The notes: generated by a model from the sequence alone, not told the origin. DNA of 64,000 nt from Campylobacterales bacterium (GCA_024280575.1 JAJRPV010000044.1:38798-102797); one strand, 5' to 3'; numbered from the stretch's first letter, positions 41,987 through 54,780 are shown. A program made the numbers and translations.

Positions 41987-43378
41987 ATGAAAAAAATAAG
42001 AGATTTTTGTGTTTATTTAGTTTTTGGTAACAAAAATATACAAGTTTTTAAGCATTTCAAAAGAACTTGCAAAGAAAACTTATGTCCACTAAATATAAAA
42101 ATTGATTCTATATCCATATTGTTTTTTCTGGGTAGATGGTTGCCTTATGCTATTGCAGTCGGTATAACTACGGGTGTAATCGCATCATTTATGGATTTGA
42201 TTGTCGTTGATATCAATAATTTTTTATCAATAAATATTATATACCTTTTTATTTATCCTCTGTTTGTAGCTATCATTGTAGGGCAAGCTATGAAAAGAAA
42301 TCCTGAAGTCGGCGGCCCTGGTATAGGTTTTTCCATATTGCACTTAAAAGGCAAAAAATATCTCAGGATTCAATCACTAATATATAAGTTAATTATATCT
42401 ATTCTTACACTTTCGGGTGGATTTATAGCTGGTCGTGAAGGACCTTCCTTTTTCTTGGGGATTGGTATTGGTGAATGGGTTGGCAAATCTGATGGATTTA
42501 GTAAAAAATTTAAAAATATGCTAGGACTCATAGGCGGCGGAGCATTTACAGGTGCACTTTTAAAGGCACCTTTAGGAAGTTCTATTTTTGCTATGGAGCT
42601 TGAAAATATGTATGATTTTAATTATCGCCCTTTTATTCCAATGATAGTAGCTTCCATTGTAAGTTATCTTACTTTTTCATTTTTTAGAGGCAGTCATGCC
42701 TTTATACAACTTACAAGCAGGGCTGTTTGGACACTAAGTAGCATACCTTACATCATAGCTATGGGTTTTTTTATATCTATTACGATATATATTTATACAC
42801 TTATGTTTCACTTTTCTGTAAAGATTGCAAGGATAATTCCAGCAAATAGAAAGCCGATTATTGGTACTTTGTTAGCACTTCCATTTATGGTAGGTCTTGT
42901 TTATCTGACAAATAATGTAGATGTTCTTTCAGCTCCTGTGCATATGAAAATTCTTTCAAACTTGGCACAAGTAAATTTTCCAATTTCTACGGATATGATA
43001 ATAATCACTTTCACTATTATGATTACATGTTTTACTTTGGGTTTTGGAATCCCCGGAGGATTAATTTTACCGGTATTGATTATAGGGGCAGCTCTTGGAA
43101 ATATATTTGGACACATGTTTTCAGGTCAGTTAGTGATGTTTACACTTGCCGGTATGGGAGCAGCACTTTCAGCAGCAGCTAAAACACCGCTTGCCGCTAT
43201 TGTTATGATTACAGAGATGAGCCATGATGATGTGGTTATACCAATGACAGCAGCCGTTATTACCAGCTATCTTACAAGTTTTGGATATAGTATGTATCTA
43301 GGGCAGGAAAATATTTTCGCAGGGAGTTTAAAAGATTTCAAATCACATATAATACAAAATACAGATAGTAAAAAATGA
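41987..43378 (+). CDS. ClC-family chloride channel/antiporter (no CBS domain)
   Basis: GREGPSFFLGIGIGEWVG, GIPGGLILPVLIIGAALG. Confidence 0.9.
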   Translation: MKKIRDFCVYLVFGNKNIQVFKHFKRTCKENLCPLNIKIDSISILFFLGRWLPYAIAVGITTGVIASFMDLIVVDINNFLSINIIYLFIYPLFVAIIVGQAMKRNPEVGGPGIGFSILHLKGKKYLRIQSLIYKLIISILTLSGGFIAGREGPSFFLGIGIGEWVGKSDGFSKKFKNMLGLIGGGAFTGALLKAPLGSSIFAMELENMYDFNYRPFIPMIVASIVSYLTFSFFRGSHAFIQLTSRAVWTLSSIPYIIAMGFFISITIYIYTLMFHFSVKIARIIPANRKPIIGTLLALPFMVGLVYLTNNVDVLSAPVHMKILSNLAQVNFPISTDMIIITFTIMITCFTLGFGIPGGLILPVLIIGAALGNIFGHMFSGQLVMFTLAGMGAALSAAAKTPLAAIVMITEMSHDDVVIPMTAAVITSYLTSFGYSMYLGQENIFAGSLKDFKSHIIQNTDSKK

Positions 43379-45023
43379 TATTAGAAGAGCTTTTACACTT
43401 TTTTATTATTCCTATGATAATTGGTATAATAGGAGGAGTTTCAGCTTTTTTATTTCGTTTTTTTGTTAAATTTTTTTCCTTTATATATAGTATGGTTGAT
43501 GTTTTTCACTCTAACTATTTTTACCTTTTAACTATGCCCTTTCTTTTTTATATTTCAAATTATCTGATAACAAAATTGTTGATAAATCAATCAAATGTAA
43601 CAATAGATGAAATAGCAAAAAAATATCTTTCATGACAGGGAAATTCTCTTTTTTCAAAGGATATTTGGTTTTAATTCTATCTTCTGTAAGTATCGGTTTT
43701 GGTGTGCCAATCGGGCGAGAGGGACCTATCGCGAAGTTGGGAGGATTGCTGTCTGAAGTGTTTTTACTGATAAGCAAAACTCAAAGAATTAATCTGCCTA
43801 TATACTTAAGTGCCGGTGTTTCAGCAGCTATTGCAGCAACATTTAATGCTCCCATAGCTGGTATTATATTCGGTATGGACATTATAATTGGAAAGATAAA
43901 CTCATATATTATAATTCCATTGATAGTCTCTTGTGCAACGGCTACTTTGATTTCAAGAGATCTAATAGGAGATTTTACGGCTTTTTATGTTCCTCATTTA
44001 ACTTATGACAATAAATATTTACTTTATGTGCCCATAGAAGCTCTATTTTTTAGTTTAATTTCCATAATCTTGATTTTTTCTTTTAAAAAGTTTAGATTTT
44101 TAAGAGTTAAATATAGATATAAGTGGCATTATGTTGTTGTAGTATTGGGGTTTTTAGTCGGATTAATTATCTTGTTGAGTCCAAATAGTAAAGGGGTAGG
44201 GTATGAGTTTATAACCGGAATTTTTGAAAATCATTATAGTACTGCCGATGCTTTTTCTGTTATGTTGGCAAAACTTTTAGGTATAATTTTAAGTATAGGC
44301 AGCGGTATATTTGGCGGATTAATGTCCCCTAGTATTTTCATAGGAGCCTTTGGCGGATATTGGCTCGGAGGAGAATTTTTGCAACATGGTATAGACCCTA
44401 GAGTCTTTGCTCTTGTAGGAAGTGCTGCTATGCTCTCAGGCGTCTCAAAAGCACCACTAAGAAGCTCAATTATCCTGACTGAACTCACACATTCATATCA
44501 ACTTTTATTGCCTATTTTAGTAGCTTCATCTATCACAGGGTATATTCTCTCGAAATTAGAGCCAGGATCATATTTTAAAAGAAGTTTGATACAAAAAGGC
44601 ATAGATAATGAAGTTATAGACAGGTATCTTGAAAATTGTAATTTATCTAAATTTATAGAAAATATTCAAGCTCTTAAGATTGATACGCCTCTTAAAAATA
44701 TCATTAAAAAATTCAAAAATACCCATGTTTCATATTTACCTGTTGTAGAGGATGGAATTTTGGTCGGTATTGTTTCTTTGAGAGATATTAGAAAAAGACA
44801 TTTTTTTCATAGAAAAAAACTATTTGCTAAAGATATTATGAGTGCTAAACCATTTTTTATCACGCAAGAGCATACAAAGGAGGATATATTTAAAGGATTA
44901 TCTATTTTAAATATTGGATATGTGCCTTATGTCACAAAAGAAAAAAGATACATAGGAATGTTAAATTTAAACAAACTTATAAAAGATATGACTTTTGCGC
45001 AAGGAGTATATAAAATTAGATAA
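43375..45023 (+). CDS. ClC-family channel with C-terminal CBS pair, apparent frameshift near 43616-43625
   Basis: IGREGPIAKLGG, GGLMSPSIFIGAFGG; CBS region TPLKNIIKKFKNTHVSYLPVVEDGILVGIVSLRDI; first 86 aa lie in another frame. Confidence 0.85.
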
Positions 45024-45054
45024 TGAGATCACTGTTACTTCGAAGTGGTCTCAT
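45023..45054. terminator. bidirectional hairpin terminator between convergent genes
   Basis: ATGAGATCACT...AGTGGTCTCAT, 11 bp with one wobble pair. Confidence 0.75.
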
Positions 45055-45056
45055 AA

Positions 45057-47366
45057 CTATTCTTTTAGCAAAAGTTTGAATTCTTCAAAAGCCATCGGTT
45101 TGTGGTCAAAAAAACCTTGATATGTATCACAGTTTGTTTTGCGCAGCAAATCAAGTGCCTCTTTTGTTTCCAATCCTTCTGCTACAACTTCCATATTGAA
45201 ATTTTTTGCTAACTCTATGATTGAGTAAACAAGTTTTCTGTCGCTTTCATTTTCAGCCATATCTCGTATAAAAGCCTGATCAACTTTAAGGCTGTTAAAA
45301 GGTAATTTACTTAAGTACGAAAGAGATGAATATCCGGTTCCAAAGTCATCCATAGACATTTTAAATCCAAATTCTTTTAAGCTATTCATCTTTTTGATTG
45401 CTTCATTAATATTTTGCATAACAACACCTTCTGTGATTTCAAGCTCTATGTATTTTGAGGGAACTTTATGCTTTTCTATCAAAACTTTTATCTCATCTTC
45501 GAATGAGGGAGATAAAAAGTGTATACTGTTTATATTAATGGCAATGTGCTTTATAGATAAAGAGTTTTCAACTGAGATTAGTTTTCTAACATCCTTTATA
45601 GTTTGCTCTATAATCCAATGACTTAGTTCTATTATGTAACCGCTTTCTTCCGCGATTGGGATAAAAATAGAAGGCGAGATCAGGCCTTTTTTTGGATGTT
45701 TCCACCTGATTAGTGCTTCTGCACTACAAATATTGCCATCTTGAACACTTGTTTGTGGTTGATAAAACATCATGAGTTCATTATTGTTTAGTGCCTGTCG
45801 TAACTCTCTGTTTATTATTGTATATTCTTGGATCTCTTTGCTCATGTCTTTTTGATAAAATGTAATAGAATTTTTCCCTATTTTTTTGGACTCATACATT
45901 GCAATTTCTGAACATTTTAAAATATCATAACTGTTTTCTTTGCTATTATGTGCGGGAAAGACATAAATGCCTATAGATATAGTAATGTAGAATTCTTCAG
46001 ACATAATAAAGAAAGGTGAAGAAAAAATGGATTGAATCTTTTTTGAATATTGAAGTATAAGATTATTTGATATATCCATATTGTCATCTAGTTTTGGCAC
46101 TAAAATTGCAAATTTATCTCCACCGATTCGTGCAAAGATATCATTTTCTCTCACTAATTGAAGCATGCGAGTTGCAACTTGTTTTATCGCTTGATCTCCT
46201 TTTTCGTGTCCGAAAGTTTCATTTATTTTTTTAAAATTATCAATATCCAAATATAAAACCGAGCCATAATATTTATTGGTTTTTGCAGAGTTGAGCGCAT
46301 CATTAAGGTTGTCCATAAAGAGCGTACGATTTGGAATATTTGTCAACATATCATAATAAGCGTTTCTTATCACTTTTTCTTTTGCACTAATTTCATCGGT
46401 TATATCTTTAAGTATGGCAATTCCTCCGCTAATTTCATTATTATTATTCAGTAAAGGAACAGTATTTAAATCCAGATAAAGCTGTTTGTCTCCAAGAATT
46501 GATGTTGCAGGGCCACGATAATCTCCTATTTTATTTTGAAAAACTTTTTTATAACTTTGTGTAAGTTCCTGATTGCTGTTTTCGGCTAGATTTTGTTGCA
46601 ATAAAATATTTTTACTCTCTTTATTATTAAGCTCAATAAATTTCTTATTGCAATCTTGGATCTTCAATTCTTTGTCAAAATACACAATTCCAACAGGAGC
46701 TCTTTCAAAAAGAGCAAAAAAGCGTTCTTGCAATACTTCATGGGAGTGTTTGATATCTAAATAATTTTGATGATCTTTAATAGAGGTATTAACTACGCTT
46801 CCAAGATATTTGCTAATAAGCACCATAATAATCATAAGTGCTATTACTATCAGTCCAAAATTTGTGAAATCTCCAAGTGTGCTAAAAAGAAGTCTTGATA
46901 TCAAAGGCACAAAGGTTACTAAACAATACAATAATAAAAGCTGGAAATTTGAAGCCAAATTTGTCATAGCAATGAAACTAGACATAAACATAAAAAGAAT
47001 TAAAGTCATTTGAAAATTTGATGTGTGTGGAAAAATCAATATGGCAGTGCTTCCCCAAAGTACACCACTTACAAGAGTATCTGCAAAAAAACGATGTTTC
47101 CAAATATTAATTTCTTTTAGTATTTTAACTTTATTGCTTTTTCTAAATAAATGAAAATGATAGTATCTATAAAAAAAGACTACGGTTGACAATAGCAGCC
47201 AAATGCCTAAAGCATATTTATCTACGGAATCAAAAATTACTACACTTAGAAACAGAGCACTTATCCACTGCCACACAAGAGTGATAGGCAAAGAAAGATA
47301 AAGGTAGCTCAAGCTATCATAAGATGTTTTTTCTAAATTTTGAGAAGTATTTGGATTGTTTTTCAT
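45057..47366 (-). CDS. membrane PAS-GGDEF-EAL cyclic-di-GMP protein
   Basis: RIGGDKFAILVP (degenerate GGDEF), AEALIRWKHP (EAL), MDDFGTGYSSLSYL. Confidence 0.92.
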   Translation of the reverse strand: MKNNPNTSQNLEKTSYDSLSYLYLSLPITLVWQWISALFLSVVIFDSVDKYALGIWLLLSTVVFFYRYYHFHLFRKSNKVKILKEINIWKHRFFADTLVSGVLWGSTAILIFPHTSNFQMTLILFMFMSSFIAMTNLASNFQLLLLYCLVTFVPLISRLLFSTLGDFTNFGLIVIALMIIMVLISKYLGSVVNTSIKDHQNYLDIKHSHEVLQERFFALFERAPVGIVYFDKELKIQDCNKKFIELNNKESKNILLQQNLAENSNQELTQSYKKVFQNKIGDYRGPATSILGDKQLYLDLNTVPLLNNNNEISGGIAILKDITDEISAKEKVIRNAYYDMLTNIPNRTLFMDNLNDALNSAKTNKYYGSVLYLDIDNFKKINETFGHEKGDQAIKQVATRMLQLVRENDIFARIGGDKFAILVPKLDDNMDISNNLILQYSKKIQSIFSSPFFIMSEEFYITISIGIYVFPAHNSKENSYDILKCSEIAMYESKKIGKNSITFYQKDMSKEIQEYTIINRELRQALNNNELMMFYQPQTSVQDGNICSAEALIRWKHPKKGLISPSIFIPIAEESGYIIELSHWIIEQTIKDVRKLISVENSLSIKHIAININSIHFLSPSFEDEIKVLIEKHKVPSKYIELEITEGVVMQNINEAIKKMNSLKEFGFKMSMDDFGTGYSSLSYLSKLPFNSLKVDQAFIRDMAENESDRKLVYSIIELAKNFNMEVVAEGLETKEALDLLRKTNCDTYQGFFDHKPMAFEEFKLLLKE

Positions 47367-47431
47367 CAGTTTCCCTATTTAATATATTTTAATTATTATA
47401 ATTATAGCAAAAGATATTTAAAACAGCGATT

Positions 47432-48085
47432 TCATAAACCTTCACATAGTATCTGCCATAGTTTTTCTATCTCTTGATCATTAAAAAAAAGAGTGCTTTG
47501 GTTATTAAACAATTCTCTTACATGTAGCAAATCAAAATCCTGCATATATACACACTCTTTATGTGCTGGCAAGAACGCTCTGATAAGCGCTACTCTTTTC
47601 TCTATTTTTTTTTCACACTCAAAACATATAAAGTTATCATGCAATCTTCCCTCAAAGGAAAGCAATTCTATGTATTGCTCAATCGCGACTCTTTTTGAAT
47701 TTTGTTGATTCCATATTTGATATGATTTTTCAAGTAAGTCAAAATAAAATTCATTTATATCTTCAATATCTTTTAAGTGATTAAAAAAAAGTTTGATATA
47801 CTGTTGCCATATATACATTCTGTCTCGTTTCAAATTCCATTTTGTTGCTAAATGCAAAATATTTCTAAGTTGAGGTATAGCTGATTTATATGAATGTTGT
47901 AGTTCAAAATCTATTTTATAGCCTAGATTTATAGTGGAGTGCCTTGCTCCATAAAATCTATATGTTGTATATTTTTTATTGTTAGATAAAATTGTGACGA
48001 TTAAATCTTCGTCTCTTGCTTTGTTGATATTTATTATATAACCTTGCATGAGTGAAATTTTAGCGAAATTAGCTTTAAACTTCAT
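47432..48085 (-). CDS. recO: DNA repair protein RecO
   Basis: MQGYIININKARDEDLIVTILSNNKKYTTYRFYGARHSTINLGYKIDFELQ; epsilonproteobacterial RecO-like. Confidence 0.75.
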   Translation of the reverse strand: MKFKANFAKISLMQGYIININKARDEDLIVTILSNNKKYTTYRFYGARHSTINLGYKIDFELQHSYKSAIPQLRNILHLATKWNLKRDRMYIWQQYIKLFFNHLKDIEDINEFYFDLLEKSYQIWNQQNSKRVAIEQYIELLSFEGRLHDNFICFECEKKIEKRVALIRAFLPAHKECVYMQDFDLLHVRELFNNQSTLFFNDQEIEKLWQILCEGL

Positions 48086-48216
48086 TGGTATCGAATTTAT
48101 TGAATATTAAGCATAAAAAAGATAATTAAAAATAAGAAATAGCCTATTTACTCTCATTTATCATATATTAAGTAGATTTATTGTATATTCATGACCTTAA
48201 TTTAATATAATAAAAG

Positions 48217-51200
48217 GTGGCTATTTTGGATCTTATAACTAGCTTTAAAGATAATTGTGGTTTTGGGTTACTTGCTAATATAGATAATATTGAAACTTAT
48301 GGAAACACAACGAATGCTATAAAGGCATTGGAGCGTATGATGCACAGAGGTGCAATCGCAGCTGATGGCAAGAGTGGGGATGGAAGTGGATTGCTTCTTT
48401 CTTTACCAAAAAAGTTTATGAAAACTGAGGCAAAAAAACTTGGTGTTGATTTGCCTAGGCAGTTTGCAGTTGGTATGTTGTTTATGCAAAATGATAAACA
48501 AAAAGATATTATCAATGACATATGTGACAAAAATGACCTTCGTGTCGTGCTTTACAGAGATGTTCCTATAGACACTGATGCACTCGGCAAGCAAGCTTTT
48601 GATCTTTTGCCTAAAATTGTTCAGGTTTTTGTAGAACCGTCCTCTTTAGTTGCTACAAAGAAATTTAGATCACTTTTATATTTGGCAAGAAAAGAGATTG
48701 AGAATAGACTAAAAAAAGATAAAGATTTTTATATAGCTTCTTTTTCAGATAAAGTTATATCGTATAAGGGTTTGGTGATGCCTACTTATATAAAAGAATT
48801 CTATTTGGATTTAAATGATGAAAATTTCAAAACAAAATTTGCTTTATTTCATCAAAGATTTTCTACAAATACATTGCCACAATGGAAATTAGCACAACCT
48901 TTCAGAACTTTGGCGCATAATGGCGAGATAAATTCCATTTCGGCAAATAGAGCAAATATCAGAGCTAGATATAGTTCTTTAAAAAGTACGGTTTTCTCTG
49001 ATATTGAACTTAAAAAATTATTTCCAATTACAAGTAATGATGTGAGCGATAGTGCGAGCTTAGATAATCAGTTTGAATTTATGATAGCAAATGGATATGA
49101 TTTTTTTAAATCAATAAGATCTCTAATACCAATGCCTTGGCAAAATGCTCCTTATATAGATAGTGAACTTAGATCTTTTTATGAATATTCTAGTATAAAT
49201 TTTGATCCATGGGATGGTCCAGCGGCCGTCTCTTTTACTGATGGAAGATATATAGCTTGTGTGCTTGATAGAAATGGCCTAAGACCGGCAAAATATATAA
49301 TAACTAAAGATAATAGAATAGTAGTATCTAGTGAATACGGTGTTTTGGATATATCAGACGATAATATCCAAGAGCAAGGAAGACTTCAAAGTGGTCAAAT
49401 GATAGGTTTGGATTTAAAGTACAATAAGGTTTTAAAGAGTAAAGATATAGATGATTATATAAAATCATCCAAGCCTTACGGTACTTGGCTAAATGAAAAG
49501 CTAATATATCTACAGGAATATGTAGATACACCTTTTGAAAAAATCAGTGATTATGAAAGAGAAGATATAATTCACGAGCAGAGATTTTTTAATGTTACTC
49601 AAGAGTTTTTAAATATGGTAGTTAGCCCTATGATGAAAGACGGTAAAGAAGGTGTTGGCTCCATGGGTGATGATACTCCAATAGCAGCTTTTAGTAAAAA
49701 ACAGAGAAATTTCAATGATTTTTTTAAGCAAAAATTTGCACAAGTAACAAATCCTCCGATAGATCCGATAAGAGAAAAAATTGTAATGAGCTTAAATACC
49801 GGCTTTGGGATACTCGGTAATGTGCTAGATGAAACGCCAGAACACGCAATTAGAATAAAAACTATATCTCCTATTATAATGCAAGAAAAGTTTGAAGTTT
49901 TGATCTCTTTTGGAGACCCTAGCAGACCTAGGTATATGAAAGAATACAAAGCTCAGATTTTTTCAACTCTTTTTGAAGATAATCTAAAAGGAAGCTTGGA
50001 AGATTTGGCTTATGATGTCGTTGATGCTGTGAGAAATTGTGGTGTTACTATGGTTTATTTGGATGACAGAGGTATGGACAAAAGCAAAAAACCAATCCCC
50101 ATGTCTATGTGTATAGGGAAAATACATGAAATCTTACTTGATGAAAAATTAAGAGATATTGTTAGTATTATAGCAATTTCTGCTGAAGCATTGGATTCTC
50201 ACTCTTGTGCCTGTATGATTGGTTTTGGTGCAAGTGCTATATATCCTTATATGCTTTATGCAAGTGTTTTAGAAGAGGCAAAAAGAAGAGAATCAAGCAA
50301 ATATGAGATAAAAACAAGTCTTAAAAATGTAAACCTTGCTATAAATCAAGGATTATTGAAAATTATGTCAAAAATGGGAATAGCCACTATATCCTCATAT
50401 AGAAATTCTGCTCTTTTTGATAGTATAGGACTCTCTCGTGAGATAGTTGAAGATTGTTTCGCAGGAACGCATGCTTTATTGCCGGGACTTGGATACGAAG
50501 ATATAGAGAAGAAAATACACTTTAACCATGCAAAAGCATATAATATAGATATAAATAGAAGACTTTTCCCACTTGAAATCGGAGGTTTTTATAAATATTT
50601 AGACGGCAATGAATATCATGCCTTTAACCCAAAGGTAGTGCATGCCGTGCATAAGCTAGCAAATAGTGGCAAAAAAGAAGATTATGATGATTTTGCAAAT
50701 ATAGTAAATAGCAGAGATAAAAAAATGATTCGAGATTTTCTAGAACTAAATTCAGATAGAGAGCCAATTGATATAAGTGAAGTTGAGCCGATAAAAGATA
50801 TATTTGCCAGGTTTAACACTGCTGCTATGAGTTTAGGTTCTATTTCTCCCGAAGCCCATGAAGCTTTGGCGGAAGCTATGAATAGGCTCGGTGGGATGTC
50901 AAATTCCGGCTAGGGTGGTGAGGCGCTTGAGCGATTAAAGACTAATAAGAGATCTAAAATTAAACAAATAGCAAGTGGAAGATTTGGAGTAACACCGGAA
51001 TACTTAAGGAGTGCAGAAGAGATACAGATAAAAGTGGCTCAAGGAGCAAAACCAGGCGAGGGAGGACAGCTTCCAGGACATACAGTCTCTCCATTAATTG
51101 CAAGTTTGAGATACACAATTCCCGGGGTTACACTTATATCTCCACCTCCTCATCATGATATTTACTCAATTGAGGATTTGGCACAACTTATATTTGATTT

Positions 51201-52650
51201 AAAGCAGATTAACCCCGATGCAATTATAACTGTAAAATTAGTTTCAACTGCCGGAGTAGGAACGATAGCAGCCGGAGTCGCAAAGGCTTATGCTGATAAG
51301 ATTATCATCTCAGGCGGTGATGGCGGAACAGGAGCTGCACCTCTTAGTTCTATAAAATTTGCAGGTAATCCTTGGGAATTAGGGCTTAGTGAAGCTCATA
51401 ATGCTTTGAAAGCAAATCACTTAAGAAGTAAAGTTCATTTGCAAACCGACGGCGGTTTAAAAACCGGCCTAGATGTTATAAAAGCTTCTCTTTTGGGAGC
51501 AGAAAGTTATGCATTTGGTACTCTAGCTTTGACGATGCTTGGATGTAAAATCTTAAGAATATGTCATCTAAACAGATGTTCTGTAGGGGTTGCCACACAA
51601 GATAAAAGATTAAGAGAGTATTTTATAGGGAATGTTGATAAATTGATTAACTTTTTTACATTTCTTGCTGAGGATATAAGAAAAATACTAGCTCATCTTG
51701 GATATAAAAGTATTGAAGAGATTGTGGGCAGAAGTGATTTACTCAAAGTGATAGATGATGAGATGGCAAAGAAGTTTGATTTTTCTTCAGTTCTCATGAG
51801 AATAGAGGGAGAAGATACTCACTCAAAACTTAAAAATGAGCCTTTTGATAAAAATGAGTATGAGAAAGAAATTTTAAAAGAAGTCTATAAGGCGATAAAA
51901 AATCCGGAACAAAAAGTTGTTGTGCATAAAACTATAAAAAATGTCAATAGAAGTTTTGGAACACTGATAAGTGGCGAGATAGCAAAATATTATGGAAACA
52001 AAGGACTTAAAGAAGACAGTATAGTATTTAAGTTGACTGGTACTGCAGGTCAGTCTCTTGGGGCATTTTTAACAAATGGTATAAGTATAGATTTGGTGGG
52101 TTCCGCAAATGATTATGTTGGAAAAGGAATGAACGGTGGAAAGATTGTGATAACACCAACTTTTCAAAAAGAAGATTATGCATGTGCCGGAAATACTTGT
52201 CTTTATGGAGCAACAGGAGGTAAATTGTATGTTGCCGGAATTGTAGGCGAGAGGTTTTGTGTCAGAAACTCAGGAGCCACTGTAGTAGTTGAGGGCACAG
52301 GTGATCATGCTTGCGAATATATGACAGGCGGAATTGTGGCAATTTTAGGGAATACCGGAGTAAATTTTGGTGCTGGGATGACAGGGGGAATTGCTTTTGT
52401 TTATGATAAAAACAGAGAATTTATAGATAAGCTAAATCAAGAACTAGTTGTGGCTGTGAGAGTTGATATAGACGAAATGGATGAAGCAAAACACTTTTTA
52501 AAAAAATTGCTTAGAGCCCATATAAATGAAACGGACAGCATCAAAGCAAAATCTATATTAGATGACTTTAGACACAATGTAAGAGACTTTTGGATGGTTA
52601 TGCCAAAAGATATGACGAAGATACCTTTGAATCCAGAAGAGGGAGATTAA
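48217..52650 (+). CDS. gltB: glutamate synthase large subunit, in-frame TAG at codon 899
   Basis: DNCGFGLLANID, HRGAIAADGKSGDGSG, MSNSG*GGEALERLK, VAQGAKPGEGGQLPGHTVS, ISGGDGGTGAAPLSS; GTG start. Confidence 0.95.
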
Positions 52651-52651
52651 T

Positions 52652-54034
52652 ATGCAAGAATTTATAAATGTAGAAAGAATCAGTGCAAAACAGAGAGAAA
52701 GCAGTGATAGAATAGATGACTTTAGAGAGATATATGATATTTTAGGCACCGAGGATGCTTCTATTCAAGCGAGTAGATGTATCCAATGTGGAGACCCATA
52801 TTGTCATAATAAATGTCCTTTACATAATTATATTCCGTATTGGCTCAAATCAACTGCTAACATTGATTTGAAATTATCATTTAAGCTATCAAACGAATCA
52901 AATCCTTTTCCAGAGATAACAGGAAGAATTTGTCCTCAAGGAAGACTATGTGAGGGTGATTGTACACTAAATGATGGGCATGGAGCAATTACAATAGGAA
53001 ATATAGAAACTTATATTTCAGAAGAGGGTTTCAAAAAAGGTATGAGACCAGAGTTTCCGGGAATCACAACTGATAAAAAAGTAGCTATAATTGGAAGTGG
53101 ACCGGCTGGAATAGCAGCTGCTACTTATCTTCTTAGAGCTGGAATTAAGGTTGATATGTATGAAAAAGATAATCGCGCCGGAGGACTTTTGACTTATGGG
53201 ATTCCCGGATTTAAACTTGACAAAAGCATAGTCGAGCGAAGAATTAAATGGTTGATAGAAGCAGGCATGACTCTATATGCAAATATGAAAGTTGGGGATA
53301 ATATCACATTTGACGAAATAGTAAATTCACATGATGCTGTTTTTGTAGGAATTGGTGCCCAAAAATCAAGAAAAGCAAAGATAAATAATGAAAAAGCTGA
53401 TAGTGTTTATATGGCTATTGATTATTTAAGATCAGCTCAAAAAAGATTATTTAACTAAGAGTACGATAAAAAATTTGATGTTGAAAATAAAAGTGTAGTA
53501 GTTATTGGCGGTGGAGATACTGCTATGGATTGTGTGAGAACAGCTGTTCGGCAAGGGGCTAAAAAAGTAACATGCCTATACAGGAGAGACAAATATAATA
53601 TGCCCGGAAGTAAAAAAGAGTTTAAAAATGCGAGAGACGAGGGGGTCAGGTTTATTTATAATGTTAGCCCAAAAGAGATAATTGTAAATCAAGACAATAA
53701 AGCTATCGGAATAATTATGCAAAAAACACTTTTAGGCGAAAAAGATAGCAGTGGAAGAAGTAGTGTCGAAATCATAAAAGGAAGTGATTTTAAAGTAGAT
53801 GCAAATGTTATAATTTTTGCATTGGGTTTTACGCCAACAAAACCTGATTTTTTGGCTGCAAATGGTATAGATATAAATAAATGGGGAGAGATAATTGTCG
53901 GAGATGATTATCAGACAACAAAACTTGGTGTTTATGCCGGAGGGGATTGCAAAAGAGGAAGTGATTTAGTAGTTACTGCAGCCAAAGAGGGTAAAGATGC
54001 AGCTGAAAATATTATAAAAAGTTTGCTCGGTTGA
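52652..54034 (+). CDS. gltD: glutamate synthase small subunit, in-frame TAA at 53456-53458
   Basis: ASRCIQCGDPYCHNKCPLHNYIP, IGSGPAGIAAATYLLRAG, RLFN*EYDKKFDVENKSVVVIGGGDTAMDCVRTA. Confidence 0.94.
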
Positions 54035-54045
54035 GTGAATTTTAA

Positions 54046-54780
54046 ATGAAAGATTTTTTAAAGGCTACAGTAGATGCGAACAAAGAAATATCGAAACTTA
54101 TAGAAGAAAAGAGACATGATTTTCTTTGTGAAAGCATATCTGTAGGCGCTGGAGGAGATATCAGTAAAAGAGTTGATTTATTGGCAGAAAGTATTTTTAT
54201 AAAACACTTGCTACAATTTGGAGATATTTATTCTGAAGAGCGTGGTTTTTTGAAAGGCAATGGGAAATTTGATATTATTATAGATCCGATTGATGGGAGT
54301 GATAATTTTGTCTCTAAATTTCCTTACTTTGGTACATCAGTAGCATTAAGAGAGGAAGGCAAATATAGAGCAGCAGTTATAACTAACCTTGCAAATGGAG
54401 ATATTTTTTTAAAAGATGACACAAAATTTCAAAAGGCTAATTTAAAATCTCTTGTTTTTAAGAATCTGGGAAAAAACGGATTTTCCAAAATTGGTATCTT
54501 TGAAAGATCTTATTGTTCAAAAAAAATCTTTCAAATTTTAAAATCTTCTAATATAAAATACCGTTCTCCAGGAGCTTTTGCCCTGTCATTGGCTTATGCC
54601 AGAGATGTTGATTTCGTAATTTATGAGGGTAGCATGAGAATATATGATATAGCCGCTGGTCTTTACATGTGCGAAGATTTATATACTTTTAATGAAAATG
54701 ATATTTTACTTATAAGTAAAGATAAGGAAATTTTCGATAAAATATCTCAATTATTTAAAAAGGGAGAAAAAGAAGTATGA
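54046..54780 (+). CDS. inositol monophosphatase / CysQ-like phosphatase
   Basis: IIDPIDGSDNFVSKFPYFGTSVAL. Confidence 0.82.
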   Translation: MKDFLKATVDANKEISKLIEEKRHDFLCESISVGAGGDISKRVDLLAESIFIKHLLQFGDIYSEERGFLKGNGKFDIIIDPIDGSDNFVSKFPYFGTSVALREEGKYRAAVITNLANGDIFLKDDTKFQKANLKSLVFKNLGKNGFSKIGIFERSYCSKKIFQILKSSNIKYRSPGAFALSLAYARDVDFVIYEGSMRIYDIAAGLYMCEDLYTFNENDILLISKDKEIFDKISQLFKKGEKEV

